From Kordiimonas sp. (GTDB taxonomy: Bacteria > Pseudomonadota > Alphaproteobacteria > Sphingomonadales > Emcibacteraceae): a DNA stretch of 64,000 nucleotides. The translations under genes were made by a program, and so were the position numbers. Where the stretch lies: positions 1 through 64,000 of the forward strand of contig PADB01000009.1 in assembly GCA_002700365.1 (NCBI GenBank), in the 5' to 3' direction. Shown in pieces: positions 36,149 through 44,451 of the stretch. How positions within the stretch are numbered: position 1 is the first letter of the stretch; each line of letters begins with the position of its first letter. The notes beneath the pieces are model-generated. The model was not told the origin of the DNA. It searched no databases and worked only from the letters and a program-made list of their open reading frames with translations.

Positions 36149-39100
36149 TTATGCCGCATCTTCGCTTTCAGCCAACATTTCATCCAATGCGCTGAGCAAC
36201 ATATCTTTATCAAGTTTAGCCACATAATCGTTAAAACCAACTTGACCGCCACGATCAAAGTCCTGTGTATTTGTACGTGATGATAAGGCGACCAGCGGGA
36301 CGTCTGCCCATCGGTTATCTTGCTGTTTGACCGCCTCGGCAAAGGCAAAGCCATCCATTTCCGGCATTTCGATGTCACTGACAATCACGTCAAAGTCATA
36401 ACCCTGATCCCGTAGACTTAAGGCTTCCTGCGCATTATCAACCGCTGTGACGCGATAGCCTGCCGCAGACAACAGTGGCTTTAACATATTGAGGAAAAAG
36501 GCACTGTCATCAATCAACAACACATTTGATTTTTTCTTGGCGAGGGCTGCTTCATTCTCTGCAGATTGGAAACCGCCTAACCCGCCAAAGACTTCAGCCA
36601 TGTAATGGGCCACATCAATAATTTCAGTCGCTTTACCACCAATAATCGCAGTCCCAACGATACCCTGAATTTCTGAAGCCAATTCAATATTCATTTGATC
36701 TTCCAGAATATCGACGATTTCGTTAACGACCAGTCCCATACTGCTATCACCGTCAGAGAAGACCAGAACTGGCTGACGCCCAGATTCTTTCATGTCATAG
36801 CCATCATTCAGTTTAACCAAAGGCATCAGTTTGCCACGGTATTGAACCACAGGGCGGCCATCAGAAGTTTCAATGCTTTCCACATCGATCTCTTCCAGAC
36901 GCGCCACCAATGATAGCGGCACTGCATGCTGCCCCCCGTCATCCGCGACACGGAAGACCAGCAGGGTTTCACGGTTTGAGGACAAGGTATCTGCCATTAA
37001 TTCAGTCTCAGAGACATGTTCATTTTCGGACATAACATCGCTTGTTTCCGCGGCAATACCATTCGGATCAAGGATCATAATCACGCTGCCATCACCCAGA
37101 ATTGTATTTCCGGAATAAATAGACAGATCACGCAGTAGCGGCGCCACCGGTTTGACAACGATTTCTTCGGTATCAAAGACCTGATCGACCACAATCCCGT
37201 AAGTAAAGCCGCCGACCTGCGTCACCACAATGAATTCTTCACGGTTTGCATCTTCTTCCTCATCGCTTTCTGCTCCCAGTACATCGCGCAGATACACCAG
37301 AGGCAACAAACGATCACGTAACCGCAAGACAGGTGTCGCATTAATATGTTCGATTTTATATTCTGAGTCTTTAGAGGCGCGGACTAATTCCAGCACACTA
37401 ATCTGCGGGATTGCAAAACGTTCATCGCTGGACTTCACAATCAATGCAGACACGATTGCCAATGTCAGCGGAATTTTAATAATAAAGCTGGAACCGCGAC
37501 CTTCTGTGGACTTCAAATCGACTGTCCCGCCGATTTTTTCAATATTACTTCTGACCACATCCATGCCAACGCCGCGCCCTGATACGCTCGTTACTTTTTC
37601 AGCCGTTGAAAAACCAGGATGGAAAATAAAGCGTTGGATTTGCTGGTCTGTGAGGTCCGCCAATTCTGCTTCGGTCACAACTTCATTGGCCAAGGCTTTC
37701 TGCTTAATTTTTTCTATATTCAAACCACGGCCGTCATCCGTAATTTCAATAATAATATGCCCACCTTCATGATAGGCATTCAGGCGCACGACACCCACTT
37801 CCGGTTTACCTGCCGCGATACGCTCTTCCGGCATTTCCAGACCATGGTCTGCTGAGTTCCGCACCATATGGGTCAACGGATCCTTAATCAACTCCAATAC
37901 CTGCCGGTCTAGTTCTGTATCCGCACCCAACATTTGCAGATCTATTTTCTTGCCCAGATCCACTTGCAAGTCACGAATAATCCGTGGCAGTTTCGCCCAG
38001 GCATTACCAATCGGCTGCATCCGGGTTTTCATGACACCCTCTTGCAGCTCCGTAGTGCATTGACTTAAGCGCTGCAGCGGAACAGTAAATTCGCTATCAC
38101 CGCTCCGCCGTGAAATTTGCATTAACTGGTTACGTGTCAGCACTAGCTCGCTGACCATGTTCATCAAGTCTTCCAGCAAATGCACGCTCACGCGAATACT
38201 TTGATTAGCAACAGATGTCTCAGAGGCTTTCTTCGCCGCCGCATCAGGCTTGCTTTGTGTATCTTTTTTCTTTTGGGCGGTTACCTGTGACTGGGCATAT
38301 TTTTCGGAATGTGAGACGATAAGCAGTCCCAACTCATGAAAGCGTGTCACAGCTTCTTCGACTAACAGTGGCGCGGCATTGATTTCTTCCATGACAGAAC
38401 GGAAATAGCCAATGACTAATGCTGCTCTCTCACCATCTACACCTGCCTGAATCAAAGGACCGAAGGCATCTTCCAATCCATTATCATGTGCACTATCTTC
38501 TGTCTCGAACAACGCCTTCAAATAAGACACAACGCGCGTTTTCTGGTCGCGTAGGTTCACCCCGTCATACGCAGATTTGAAGGACATATCACCCAGCAGG
38601 CGATTATGGAATAGATGCACGATCACATTTAGCGCATCCTCGCCACCAACACGATCAAACAATGACCCGGTGCTGCTGTCTGCTGCTGTTGGTGCGGCCG
38701 TCTCTTCTTCCGGCTCATCATCTGGCCCCGGTGCAGCCGCCCATGCTGCTTCCAGTTCTTCCAGTGTCACATCGCCAGGCAGGCTTGGTTCCGCGACGAT
38801 TGCAGATGATATATCATCTTCTTCCACGGGGGTCGGGTCCGGTACAGCGACAGGGCCTTCAGCCACGACCTTTTCGTCTATATCTGCAACAGCAGGAGCA
38901 ATATCTTCTCCGTTCGCCATCGCGTTCAGGCGATTTATAACATCGCTATCATCACCATTGGGCTCTTCTTCGGTGGCCTCTAAACCTGCAAGAATTTCTT
39001 TAATCCGGTCCAATGATTCCAAAATTAAAGTAACAGCGTCCGGTGTTACTTCCATTTCACCATCGCGGAATTTCCCCAACACATTTTCAGAAGCATGGGC

Positions 39101-39283
39101 AACGGATTCCAGTCTCGGCAATCCCAAAAACCCACACGTCCCTTTGATTGTATGGACCAAACGGAAGATATTATCTAAAACGCTTTTATTGTTGGGATCT
39201 TTCTCTAGCTCCACCAATTCAACATCAACAACATCAATGCTCTCGGCCGTTTCGGTGAGGAACTCGTTTAATAGATCATCCAT
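36149..39283 (-). CDS. cheA: Chemotaxis histidine kinase CheA with a truncated-globin-like insert and C-terminal receiver
   Basis: The 1044-residue product is a hybrid CheA. Residues 1-105 are the HPt domain with phospho-acceptor H44 (RLVHTIKGTCGFLG). After an acidic linker, residues about 206-325 resemble a group 1 truncated haemoglobin (SLFDRVGGEDALNVIV, then a DGVNLRDQKTRVVSYLKALF helix). Then come the dimerisation and ATPase domains (MVRNSADHGLEMPEER, DDGRGLN, GRGVGMDVV), two CheW-like domains and a receiver (VLLIDDSAFFLNML, VIVSDIEMPEMDGFAF). The kinase motifs are intact. The insert lacks the usual haem-ligand histidine (see findings). The gene heads cheA-cheW-cheY-cheB-cheR, with chpT upstream. 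Confidence 0.95.
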   Translation of the reverse strand: MDDLLNEFLTETAESIDVVDVELVELEKDPNNKSVLDNIFRLVHTIKGTCGFLGLPRLESVAHASENVLGKFRDGEMEVTPDAVTLILESLDRIKEILAGLEATEEEPNGDDSDVINRLNAMANGEDIAPAVADIDEKVVAEGPVAVPDPTPVEEDDISSAIVAEPSLPGDVTLEELEAAWAAAPGPDDEPEEETAAPTAADSSTGSLFDRVGGEDALNVIVHLFHNRLLGDMSFKSAYDGVNLRDQKTRVVSYLKALFETEDSAHDNGLEDAFGPLIQAGVDGERAALVIGYFRSVMEEINAAPLLVEEAVTRFHELGLLIVSHSEKYAQSQVTAQKKKDTQSKPDAAAKKASETSVANQSIRVSVHLLEDLMNMVSELVLTRNQLMQISRRSGDSEFTVPLQRLSQCTTELQEGVMKTRMQPIGNAWAKLPRIIRDLQVDLGKKIDLQMLGADTELDRQVLELIKDPLTHMVRNSADHGLEMPEERIAAGKPEVGVVRLNAYHEGGHIIIEITDDGRGLNIEKIKQKALANEVVTEAELADLTDQQIQRFIFHPGFSTAEKVTSVSGRGVGMDVVRSNIEKIGGTVDLKSTEGRGSSFIIKIPLTLAIVSALIVKSSDERFAIPQISVLELVRASKDSEYKIEHINATPVLRLRDRLLPLVYLRDVLGAESDEEEDANREEFIVVTQVGGFTYGIVVDQVFDTEEIVVKPVAPLLRDLSIYSGNTILGDGSVIMILDPNGIAAETSDVMSENEHVSETELMADTLSSNRETLLVFRVADDGGQHAVPLSLVARLEEIDVESIETSDGRPVVQYRGKLMPLVKLNDGYDMKESGRQPVLVFSDGDSSMGLVVNEIVDILEDQMNIELASEIQGIVGTAIIGGKATEIIDVAHYMAEVFGGLGGFQSAENEAALAKKKSNVLLIDDSAFFLNMLKPLLSAAGYRVTAVDNAQEALSLRDQGYDFDVIVSDIEMPEMDGFAFAEAVKQQDNRWADVPLVALSSRTNTQDFDRGGQVGFNDYVAKLDKDMLLSALDEMLAESEDAA

Positions 39284-39361
39284 GGGGTACAGCCCTTATT
39301 TCCTTGCTATTGTCAGAGAGACAAATACTTATGAAGTCTGCTCTAACATCAACGAAATTGG

Positions 39362-39376
39362 TTAAAAAGCTGTAAA
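39362..39376 (-). promoter_or_regulatory. CtrA-box candidate upstream of cheA
   Basis: On the minus strand the site reads TTTA-N7-TTAA, the mirror of the site before fliF and one base from the CtrA consensus. It lies about 80 bases upstream of the cheA ATG, in the 217-base gap after chpT. Weak on its own; supported by the regulator genes nearby. Confidence 0.35.
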
Positions 39377-39500
39377 GTAAGCGAGAAATTATGCCTTCTT
39401 TTTTGAAGGTTTCACTATCAACGTAAGAAAAAGCTTATCTACGGCCTCACCACAAGGGCATGAATTGAAAAAAGATCAATACGAAAATGGCCACAAATCT

Positions 39501-40133
39501 CTAGGCTGACAGTACGGCACGCAAGCGCAGAGAGGTACCCCCTTCTGCCTGATATTCAATCCGGCCGCCTTTTTCCGCAGCCACCTGACGTGCTAAAAAG
39601 GCCGGTACGGTTTTCGGGTCAATGGCATCTTCTGGAAGTTCTCCTGTCAACGCCTGCACCATTTTATCCTGAATGATAATGCGTTCACCATTGGCCACAA
39701 CGTCCATTGTTACTTGCCCGTCCGCATTGACCGCCGTCACAGTAAGGTCGCCACCACGAATAAGCGTCTCCCCCGCAAGTAACGTCATATTCAACAGGAT
39801 CTTTAAGGCGCCCTTTTCCAATTCACGCACATCCGGTTGCCAATTCAGCGTGACCTTTCCCTCACTAAAGAAACTGCGTACGGCTTTTTCCGCCTCATCC
39901 AGGGGAATGACACTATCAAAGCCACCCGCTGCCCCGAAAGCCAGACGGAAGAATTGCAAACGGTTTGATGTCTGGCGGGCACTTTGCTCTAACAACTTAA
40001 TCACTTCGCCGCGCATAAATTCATCATCTTCAACGCCCAGAATTTCAATACCGTTGGCGATCGCCCCGACAGGGCTGACCAGATCATGACAAAGCCGCGA
40101 ACACAACAAAGCTGCAAAATCAATATTACCCAT
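39501..40133 (-). CDS. chpT: Histidine phosphotransferase ChpT
   Basis: From the ATG at 40133 (GAGGGAG 8 bases upstream) the product is 210 residues. It opens with DFAALLCSRLCHDLVSPVGAIANGIEIL, holding the phosphorylated histidine (H16). A degenerate HATPase-like C-terminal domain follows (LNWQPDVRELEKGALKILLNMTLLAGE and GGTSLRLRAVLSA, in parts). ChpT passes phosphate from CckA to CtrA. A longer frame from 40226 is less likely. Its place directly upstream of cheA in the same direction links the CtrA pathway to the chemotaxis operon. Confidence 0.88.
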   Translation of the reverse strand: MGNIDFAALLCSRLCHDLVSPVGAIANGIEILGVEDDEFMRGEVIKLLEQSARQTSNRLQFFRLAFGAAGGFDSVIPLDEAEKAVRSFFSEGKVTLNWQPDVRELEKGALKILLNMTLLAGETLIRGGDLTVTAVNADGQVTMDVVANGERIIIQDKMVQALTGELPEDAIDPKTVPAFLARQVAAEKGGRIEYQAEGGTSLRLRAVLSA

Positions 40134-40273
40134 CAAAGATACTCCCTCGACCTTCAGCGTTATGGATGATAGGTTACGCACCGTTTCATTGTTCCTAAAG
40201 CTATACAGGCTGAAAAGCAATGGCAACTACAACCATTTCCACAAATATCGTTAGACAAAGATTACAAAAAAAT

Positions 40274-41074
40274 ATGTCAGACCTGAATACTGCCGATTAT
40301 GCCCAGCTTGCCCAACAAATTCGCCATATCGCCCTGAAGGCCGGGGCGAAAATTATGGAAATTTACCGACAGGATATAACTGTGGCGCACAAAGCGGATA
40401 ACAGCCCCGTCACCATCGCAGATGAAGCGGGTGAAAAAATCATAATCGACGGTCTGGAAAAGCTATCGGTACAATATCCGATCATCGCTGAAGAAAGCGT
40501 GAATGCCGGTCACATCCCGGAGGTCGGCACCAAGTTCTGGTTAGTTGATCCTCTGGACGGAACCAAAGAATTTATCAATAAGAACGGGGAATTCACGGTC
40601 AATATTGCGCTGATCGAAAATGGCAGCCCCAGCATCGGGGTTGTCTATGCCCCGGCTATGGGAAACATATATCTGGCGACCAGCCCTGCCACCGCCACAG
40701 TGGAAACCCTCACCCCTGCGGGCGACTGGACGGACCCCGCTCCGCTGATCGTGCGCCCGGCCCCAACAGATGGACTGACCGCAGTCGCCAGCCGCTCTCA
40801 TCGGGATGCCCAAACGGATGCCTATCTGGAAAAATTTAATATCAAAGAATTACGTTCCGCAGGAAGTTCATTGAAATTTTGTCTTGTCGCAGCGGGTGAA
40901 GCTGATCTTTATCCGCGCTTTGGACCGACAATGGAATGGGATACCGGTGCAGGCCATGCAGTTCTCAAGGCCGCCGGTGGCACAGTCATGACACCGGAAG
41001 GCCAAGTCTTCACATACGGAAAAGCTGATTATCGTAACGGCTTTTTCATTGCAGCGGGACGCGACATTCTTTAG
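40274..41074 (+). CDS. cysQ: 3'(2'),5'-bisphosphate nucleotidase CysQ
   Basis: The product (266 residues from the ATG at 40274; 40220 would add 18 residues) is an inositol-monophosphatase-family enzyme that removes the 3'-phosphate from PAP. The metal-binding motifs are visible: PIIAEE, then WLVDPLDGTKEF, then FGPTMEWDTGAGHAVL. AHKADNSPVTIADEA near the N-terminus is typical. It is divergent from chpT and their leaders overlap if the upstream start is used. Confidence 0.9.
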   Translation: MSDLNTADYAQLAQQIRHIALKAGAKIMEIYRQDITVAHKADNSPVTIADEAGEKIIIDGLEKLSVQYPIIAEESVNAGHIPEVGTKFWLVDPLDGTKEFINKNGEFTVNIALIENGSPSIGVVYAPAMGNIYLATSPATATVETLTPAGDWTDPAPLIVRPAPTDGLTAVASRSHRDAQTDAYLEKFNIKELRSAGSSLKFCLVAAGEADLYPRFGPTMEWDTGAGHAVLKAAGGTVMTPEGQVFTYGKADYRNGFFIAAGRDIL

Positions 41075-41127
41075 CGCAGCATTTTCAAATGGGCTCTAAC
41101 GCAAAATTCTCATATGGCTTCCGGACT

Positions 41128-41772
41128 TTAGGCGGTTATACCTACATCTAAAAGACCAAATCCCCATTTGCCAATCGCGACCATCCCGAAAAGAATAACG
41201 ATCACGGCGCAGATACGATTGATAATCAGCAAGTGGTCATCGGACAACTTACGCTTTAACAACACGGCGCAACGCGTCAATATAAACCACCATAAGGCCG
41301 ACCCTAATAAAACGCCGGTAATAAGACTTGCTGCATTGATATAATCGTCCCCCATATCCCCAAGGCCCATACCGGCAAACAGGGCCAAAAAGCCCAAAAT
41401 GGTCAGCGGATTGGATATAGTCAGGAGAAAAGTCGTAAAAGCCGCTTGATATAGGCCGCGCGGCGTTTCCTTTGCATCGGACATATGCGGGTGCGTCCGC
41501 CAGACATCAAAACCAATTACCAGCATTATCAATCCACCGATTAATTCAAACCAGCCATTTGTTTTTACGAGCAAGGCTGTAACAGATGACAAGCCAAAGG
41601 CGGCCACACCCCCGAATATTGTATCGGCAACAGCCGCCCCTAAACCGACAATAAAACCACTACTTGGGCCAAAGGCAATGGTGCGGCGAATACAAATTAC
41701 ATTCACCGGCCCCACCGGTGCTGCAACCAATAATCCTATCGCCGCTCCCCAGAAAATATATATGAGGGCCAT
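41128..41772 (-). CDS. LysE-family amino acid/metabolite exporter
   Basis: The 214-residue product has about six transmembrane helices and the LysE/RhtB signature near the N-terminus (AAPVGPVNVICIRRTIAFGPSSGFIVGLGAAVAD in parts). Helix 4 starts TISNPLTILGFLALFAGMG, matching the NP motif of the family. It stands alone. The exported substrate is unknown. Confidence 0.85.
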   Translation of the reverse strand: MALIYIFWGAAIGLLVAAPVGPVNVICIRRTIAFGPSSGFIVGLGAAVADTIFGGVAAFGLSSVTALLVKTNGWFELIGGLIMLVIGFDVWRTHPHMSDAKETPRGLYQAAFTTFLLTISNPLTILGFLALFAGMGLGDMGDDYINAASLITGVLLGSALWWFILTRCAVLLKRKLSDDHLLIINRICAVIVILFGMVAIGKWGFGLLDVGITA

Positions 41773-41890
41773 TCATTCCTCGCCTTATTCTTTTTATTGT
41801 CATATATAACCCGGCAACACGGAAAAAAAATGACAATGGTCAAAATACGCCATAACAACGCGATATATGCGACAGGATTAACATCATCAG

Positions 41891-42244
41891 ATGACAAACG
41901 AAACTGAAAATCCACAAGAAGACACCCCCAAGGCTGACCCTATCGCCGCTTACATATTAGAGATGACGGCTGATTGCGGGAAAGTTTCACCCCGTGATGT
42001 GGCGATAAAAATTGCGAAAGACCGCGCGAAAGACACTGACAAACCCAATCAATGGCGGAAATATATGTTGGCTGTCAAACAGCAAGCCGTCTTTTTAGCG
42101 CGACAAGGGCAAATACACATTCTTCGCAAAGGCATCCCCGTGAACCCTAATAATTTCCGGGGTCTTGTGAAACTATCCCGGCCGTTACCGGGCTATAACC
42201 TTGAAGATCTGCTCAATAATTCTGATGATAAAGACGCTCTTTAA
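41891..42244 (+). CDS. DUF3253 small winged-helix-like protein
   Basis: The 117-residue product matches the DUF3253 pattern: IAAYILEMTADCGKVSPRDVAIKIA, then WRKYMLAVKQQAVFLARQGQIHILRKGIPVNPNNFRGLVKL (in parts). The family is small and of unknown function, with a likely winged-helix fold. An acidic N-terminus precedes the domain. It is a lone gene. Confidence 0.75.
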   Translation: MTNETENPQEDTPKADPIAAYILEMTADCGKVSPRDVAIKIAKDRAKDTDKPNQWRKYMLAVKQQAVFLARQGQIHILRKGIPVNPNNFRGLVKLSRPLPGYNLEDLLNNSDDKDAL

Positions 42245-42337
42245 GGCTCCACAGTCATAAACCAGGCTGTTTTATAGCAACATCTAAAGGATATAAGCAT
42301 CCCCACGATAGGGCAGCGTCTTTTACTTCCTAAACTT

Positions 42338-42778
42338 CTAATCTGCTATCTTCAAATCAACGGGGTCAAAAGGACCATAGGCCTTTTGTGGCCGAAAGGC
42401 CGCCATATCAATGGCTCCGTTGTCATCTACAGCAATGATTAACCAATATAGGTCAGCTTCATGGGCATTTTTCTGGTCTGTCAGTGAGGGGGTGGCCTGT
42501 CCGTTCGGATGCGAATGATAATGGCCGATAATTTGACTTTTTTGGCCGCGCAGCACCTTTTGCCAATGTAATCGGACCAACGGGTCAATTTCAAACAGAT
42601 CGCGCCCCGCATCGCCCCCCTTATCGCGCATTAGATTACGGCTTGGAACAACCTTTGTGATTTCGACGTTGCCGCGCCCGTCATGCTCCCCGATCAAGAG
42701 GCCACAGGCCTCATAAGGAGCAGCCGCCCGGACAGTATGCACAATTTCTGCTTTATCCGCCTTCGCCAATATCAACAT
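42338..42778 (-). CDS. JAMM/MPN+ metalloprotease-family protein (M67)
   Basis: The 146-residue product has the JAMM zinc motif: a glutamate in PYEACGLLIG, then GHYHSHPNGQATPSLTD with the two histidines and the aspartate. Family members cleave isopeptide bonds or process sulphur-carrier proteins. No ThiS/MoaD-like or E1-like partner is next to it. It starts one base after the end of the membrane protein gene at 42779, so the two are likely co-transcribed. Confidence 0.82.
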   Translation of the reverse strand: MLILAKADKAEIVHTVRAAAPYEACGLLIGEHDGRGNVEITKVVPSRNLMRDKGGDAGRDLFEIDPLVRLHWQKVLRGQKSQIIGHYHSHPNGQATPSLTDQKNAHEADLYWLIIAVDDNGAIDMAAFRPQKAYGPFDPVDLKIAD

Positions 42779-43222
42779 TTACGGGATGACACCATCCACT
42801 GACTGGTTATGCATAGAGCCTTTTGTGTCCGTCTTGATGACCACTTCACTGATAACCGCAGCCGTGCGGGCTTTGAGAATCATCAATCTTTTTACACGAT
42901 CCCCCTCCAGCACAGGCAGAAGAATCAGTCCTTCTTGTAATTGTGCTGCTCCGACGCGCTCTCCTGGTTGCAAATACAATTGCGCCATTTTACCTGACGG
43001 TGCCTGGACAACGCTCACTGCAGTTCCCTGTCCAACAACCCCCTTGTCTTGCGGCATAATGACTGTTGAACCCACGTTATCATTATTCTTTTTAGCCCCA
43101 CCCGCCATGCGCGCCATCAATGTAATAACGATGATCGCGACACAAATCACAATTAACACACCTAATATTATAACAACCCACTTGAGAAATCTGTGATTCT
43201 CTGGCAGTTCTTCTTTGGTCAT
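42779..43222 (-). CDS. Single-pass membrane protein of unknown function
   Basis: The 147-residue product has a charged N-terminus (TKEELPENHRFLKW), one transmembrane helix (about 15-38, VVIILGVLIVICVAIIVITLM in part) and an extracytoplasmic domain that looks beta-rich (QLYLQPGERVGAAQLQEGLILLPVLEG in part). No family is recognised with confidence. Its ATG overlaps the ATG of rluD on the opposite strand (CATG at 43220-43223). Confidence 0.68.
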   Translation of the reverse strand: MTKEELPENHRFLKWVVIILGVLIVICVAIIVITLMARMAGGAKKNNDNVGSTVIMPQDKGVVGQGTAVSVVQAPSGKMAQLYLQPGERVGAAQLQEGLILLPVLEGDRVKRLMILKARTAAVISEVVIKTDTKGSMHNQSVDGVIP

Positions 43223-44288
43223 GACATCACCGCAACAAAATAAAATTGTTCTTACCGTTCCGTCTCCCTCTGCTGAAGAAGAAGACGCGGCCCCACAACG
43301 CCTGGATAAATTTCTGGCGCTTCATTGCGACGGTATCAGCCGCTCGCGGCTTAAGTCCCTGATCACCGAAGGGCAGGTCAGCCTTACCGCAGATGCTCAC
43401 AACACCGTCACTTCGCCCCGGACCATAACGGACCCCTCTGCCAAGGTCAAACCCGGTGACCAGCTTCTTGTAACGTTACCGGAAAATGTGGACCCGACAC
43501 CAAAGGGGCAGGATATCCCGCTCACTGTCGTCTATGAAGACGATCAGGTTATTGTTATCGACAAACCTGCAGGTATGGTTGTCCACCCTGCCCCGGGGAA
43601 CGAAGATGGGACACTTGTGAATGCGCTGATCGCCCATTGTGGCGATAGCCTGTCTGGTATCAACGGGGTGCGACGCCCCGGTATTGTCCACCGCATTGAT
43701 AAGGACACCAGCGGTCTCATCATTGCCGCAAAAACAGACCAGGCCCATGCCTCCCTCGCGAAACAATTTGCAGAACATAGCCTGGAACGCGCCTATCAGG
43801 CCCTCGTCTGGGGCTGTCCAATTCCAGCAGAGGGCACCATCGACAAAAATATCGGCCGTAGTCGTCACAACAGATTAAAAATGACTGTAGTCTCTAGTGG
43901 CGGGAAACACGCCATTACCCATTATCGGCTGTTACGGCGTCTTGATACCGCCCGTCAGGTTTCACAATCACGACAAAAACTCGACAAACTTGCACCTGTC
44001 ATATCACTTGTTGAATGCCGACTTGAAACGGGACGCACCCATCAGGTCCGTGTTCACATGGACCATATCGGCTATCCATTGATAGGTGATCCGTTTTATG
44101 GACGTAAACGTATTAGTGTAAAAGGTTTCAAACCAAAGCTGCAGGAACAGCTCAAAGCCTTTAATCGGCAGGCACTTCACGCTTATGTGATTGGCTTTGA
44201 TCATCCTGTAACCCAGGAACGCTTGATTTTCAGGTCCCCCTTACCATCTGACATGAAAGCAATCCTGAGGTCTTTTGAAGAATTATAA
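43221..44288 (+). CDS. rluD: 23S rRNA pseudouridine synthase RluD-type
   Basis: The 355-residue product starts with an S4 RNA-binding domain (APQRLDKFLALHCDGISRSRLKSLI in part) and continues with the RluA/RluD catalytic domain (GIVHRIDKDTSGLIIAAKT with the catalytic aspartate). The C-terminal LETGRTHQVRVHMDHIGYPLIGDPFYG motif is intact. It modifies 23S rRNA uridines near helix 69. The ATG at 43221 is chosen; a TTG at 43215 is also in frame. No clear ribosome-binding site precedes it. Confidence 0.9.
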   Translation: MTSPQQNKIVLTVPSPSAEEEDAAPQRLDKFLALHCDGISRSRLKSLITEGQVSLTADAHNTVTSPRTITDPSAKVKPGDQLLVTLPENVDPTPKGQDIPLTVVYEDDQVIVIDKPAGMVVHPAPGNEDGTLVNALIAHCGDSLSGINGVRRPGIVHRIDKDTSGLIIAAKTDQAHASLAKQFAEHSLERAYQALVWGCPIPAEGTIDKNIGRSRHNRLKMTVVSSGGKHAITHYRLLRRLDTARQVSQSRQKLDKLAPVISLVECRLETGRTHQVRVHMDHIGYPLIGDPFYGRKRISVKGFKPKLQEQLKAFNRQALHAYVIGFDHPVTQERLIFRSPLPSDMKAILRSFEEL

Positions 44289-44323
44289 AAAACTAAGTAG
44301 TGAATTGTATACAAAAGCGGGAT

Positions 44324-44352
44324 TTGACTATTTTATAATAAAAGAGTAAAAT
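44324..44352 (+). promoter_or_regulatory. Sigma-70-type promoter upstream of rpoH
   Basis: TTGACT (44324-44329) and TAAAAT (44347-44352) are separated by exactly 17 bases, close to the consensus. The rpoH ATG is 99 bases downstream of the -10. Confidence 0.65.
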
Positions 44353-44451
44353 GGTCTTATATTAAATAGGCGATCAGGGCTGGCATAAGATCACCATTAA
44401 AGTTTACCGACTTAAATGGCATCGCCCCGGTCTCCTCACGGAGATAAAAAC

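Noticed and set aside
38577-39365. 262-codon open frame opposite cheA
   Set aside because: It is a Ser/Ala-rich shadow of the acidic linker of CheA in another frame.
44324-44339. TTGACT with the nearby TATAAT as a promoter
   Set aside because: The two are only four bases apart; the TAAAAT 17 bases downstream is the proper partner.
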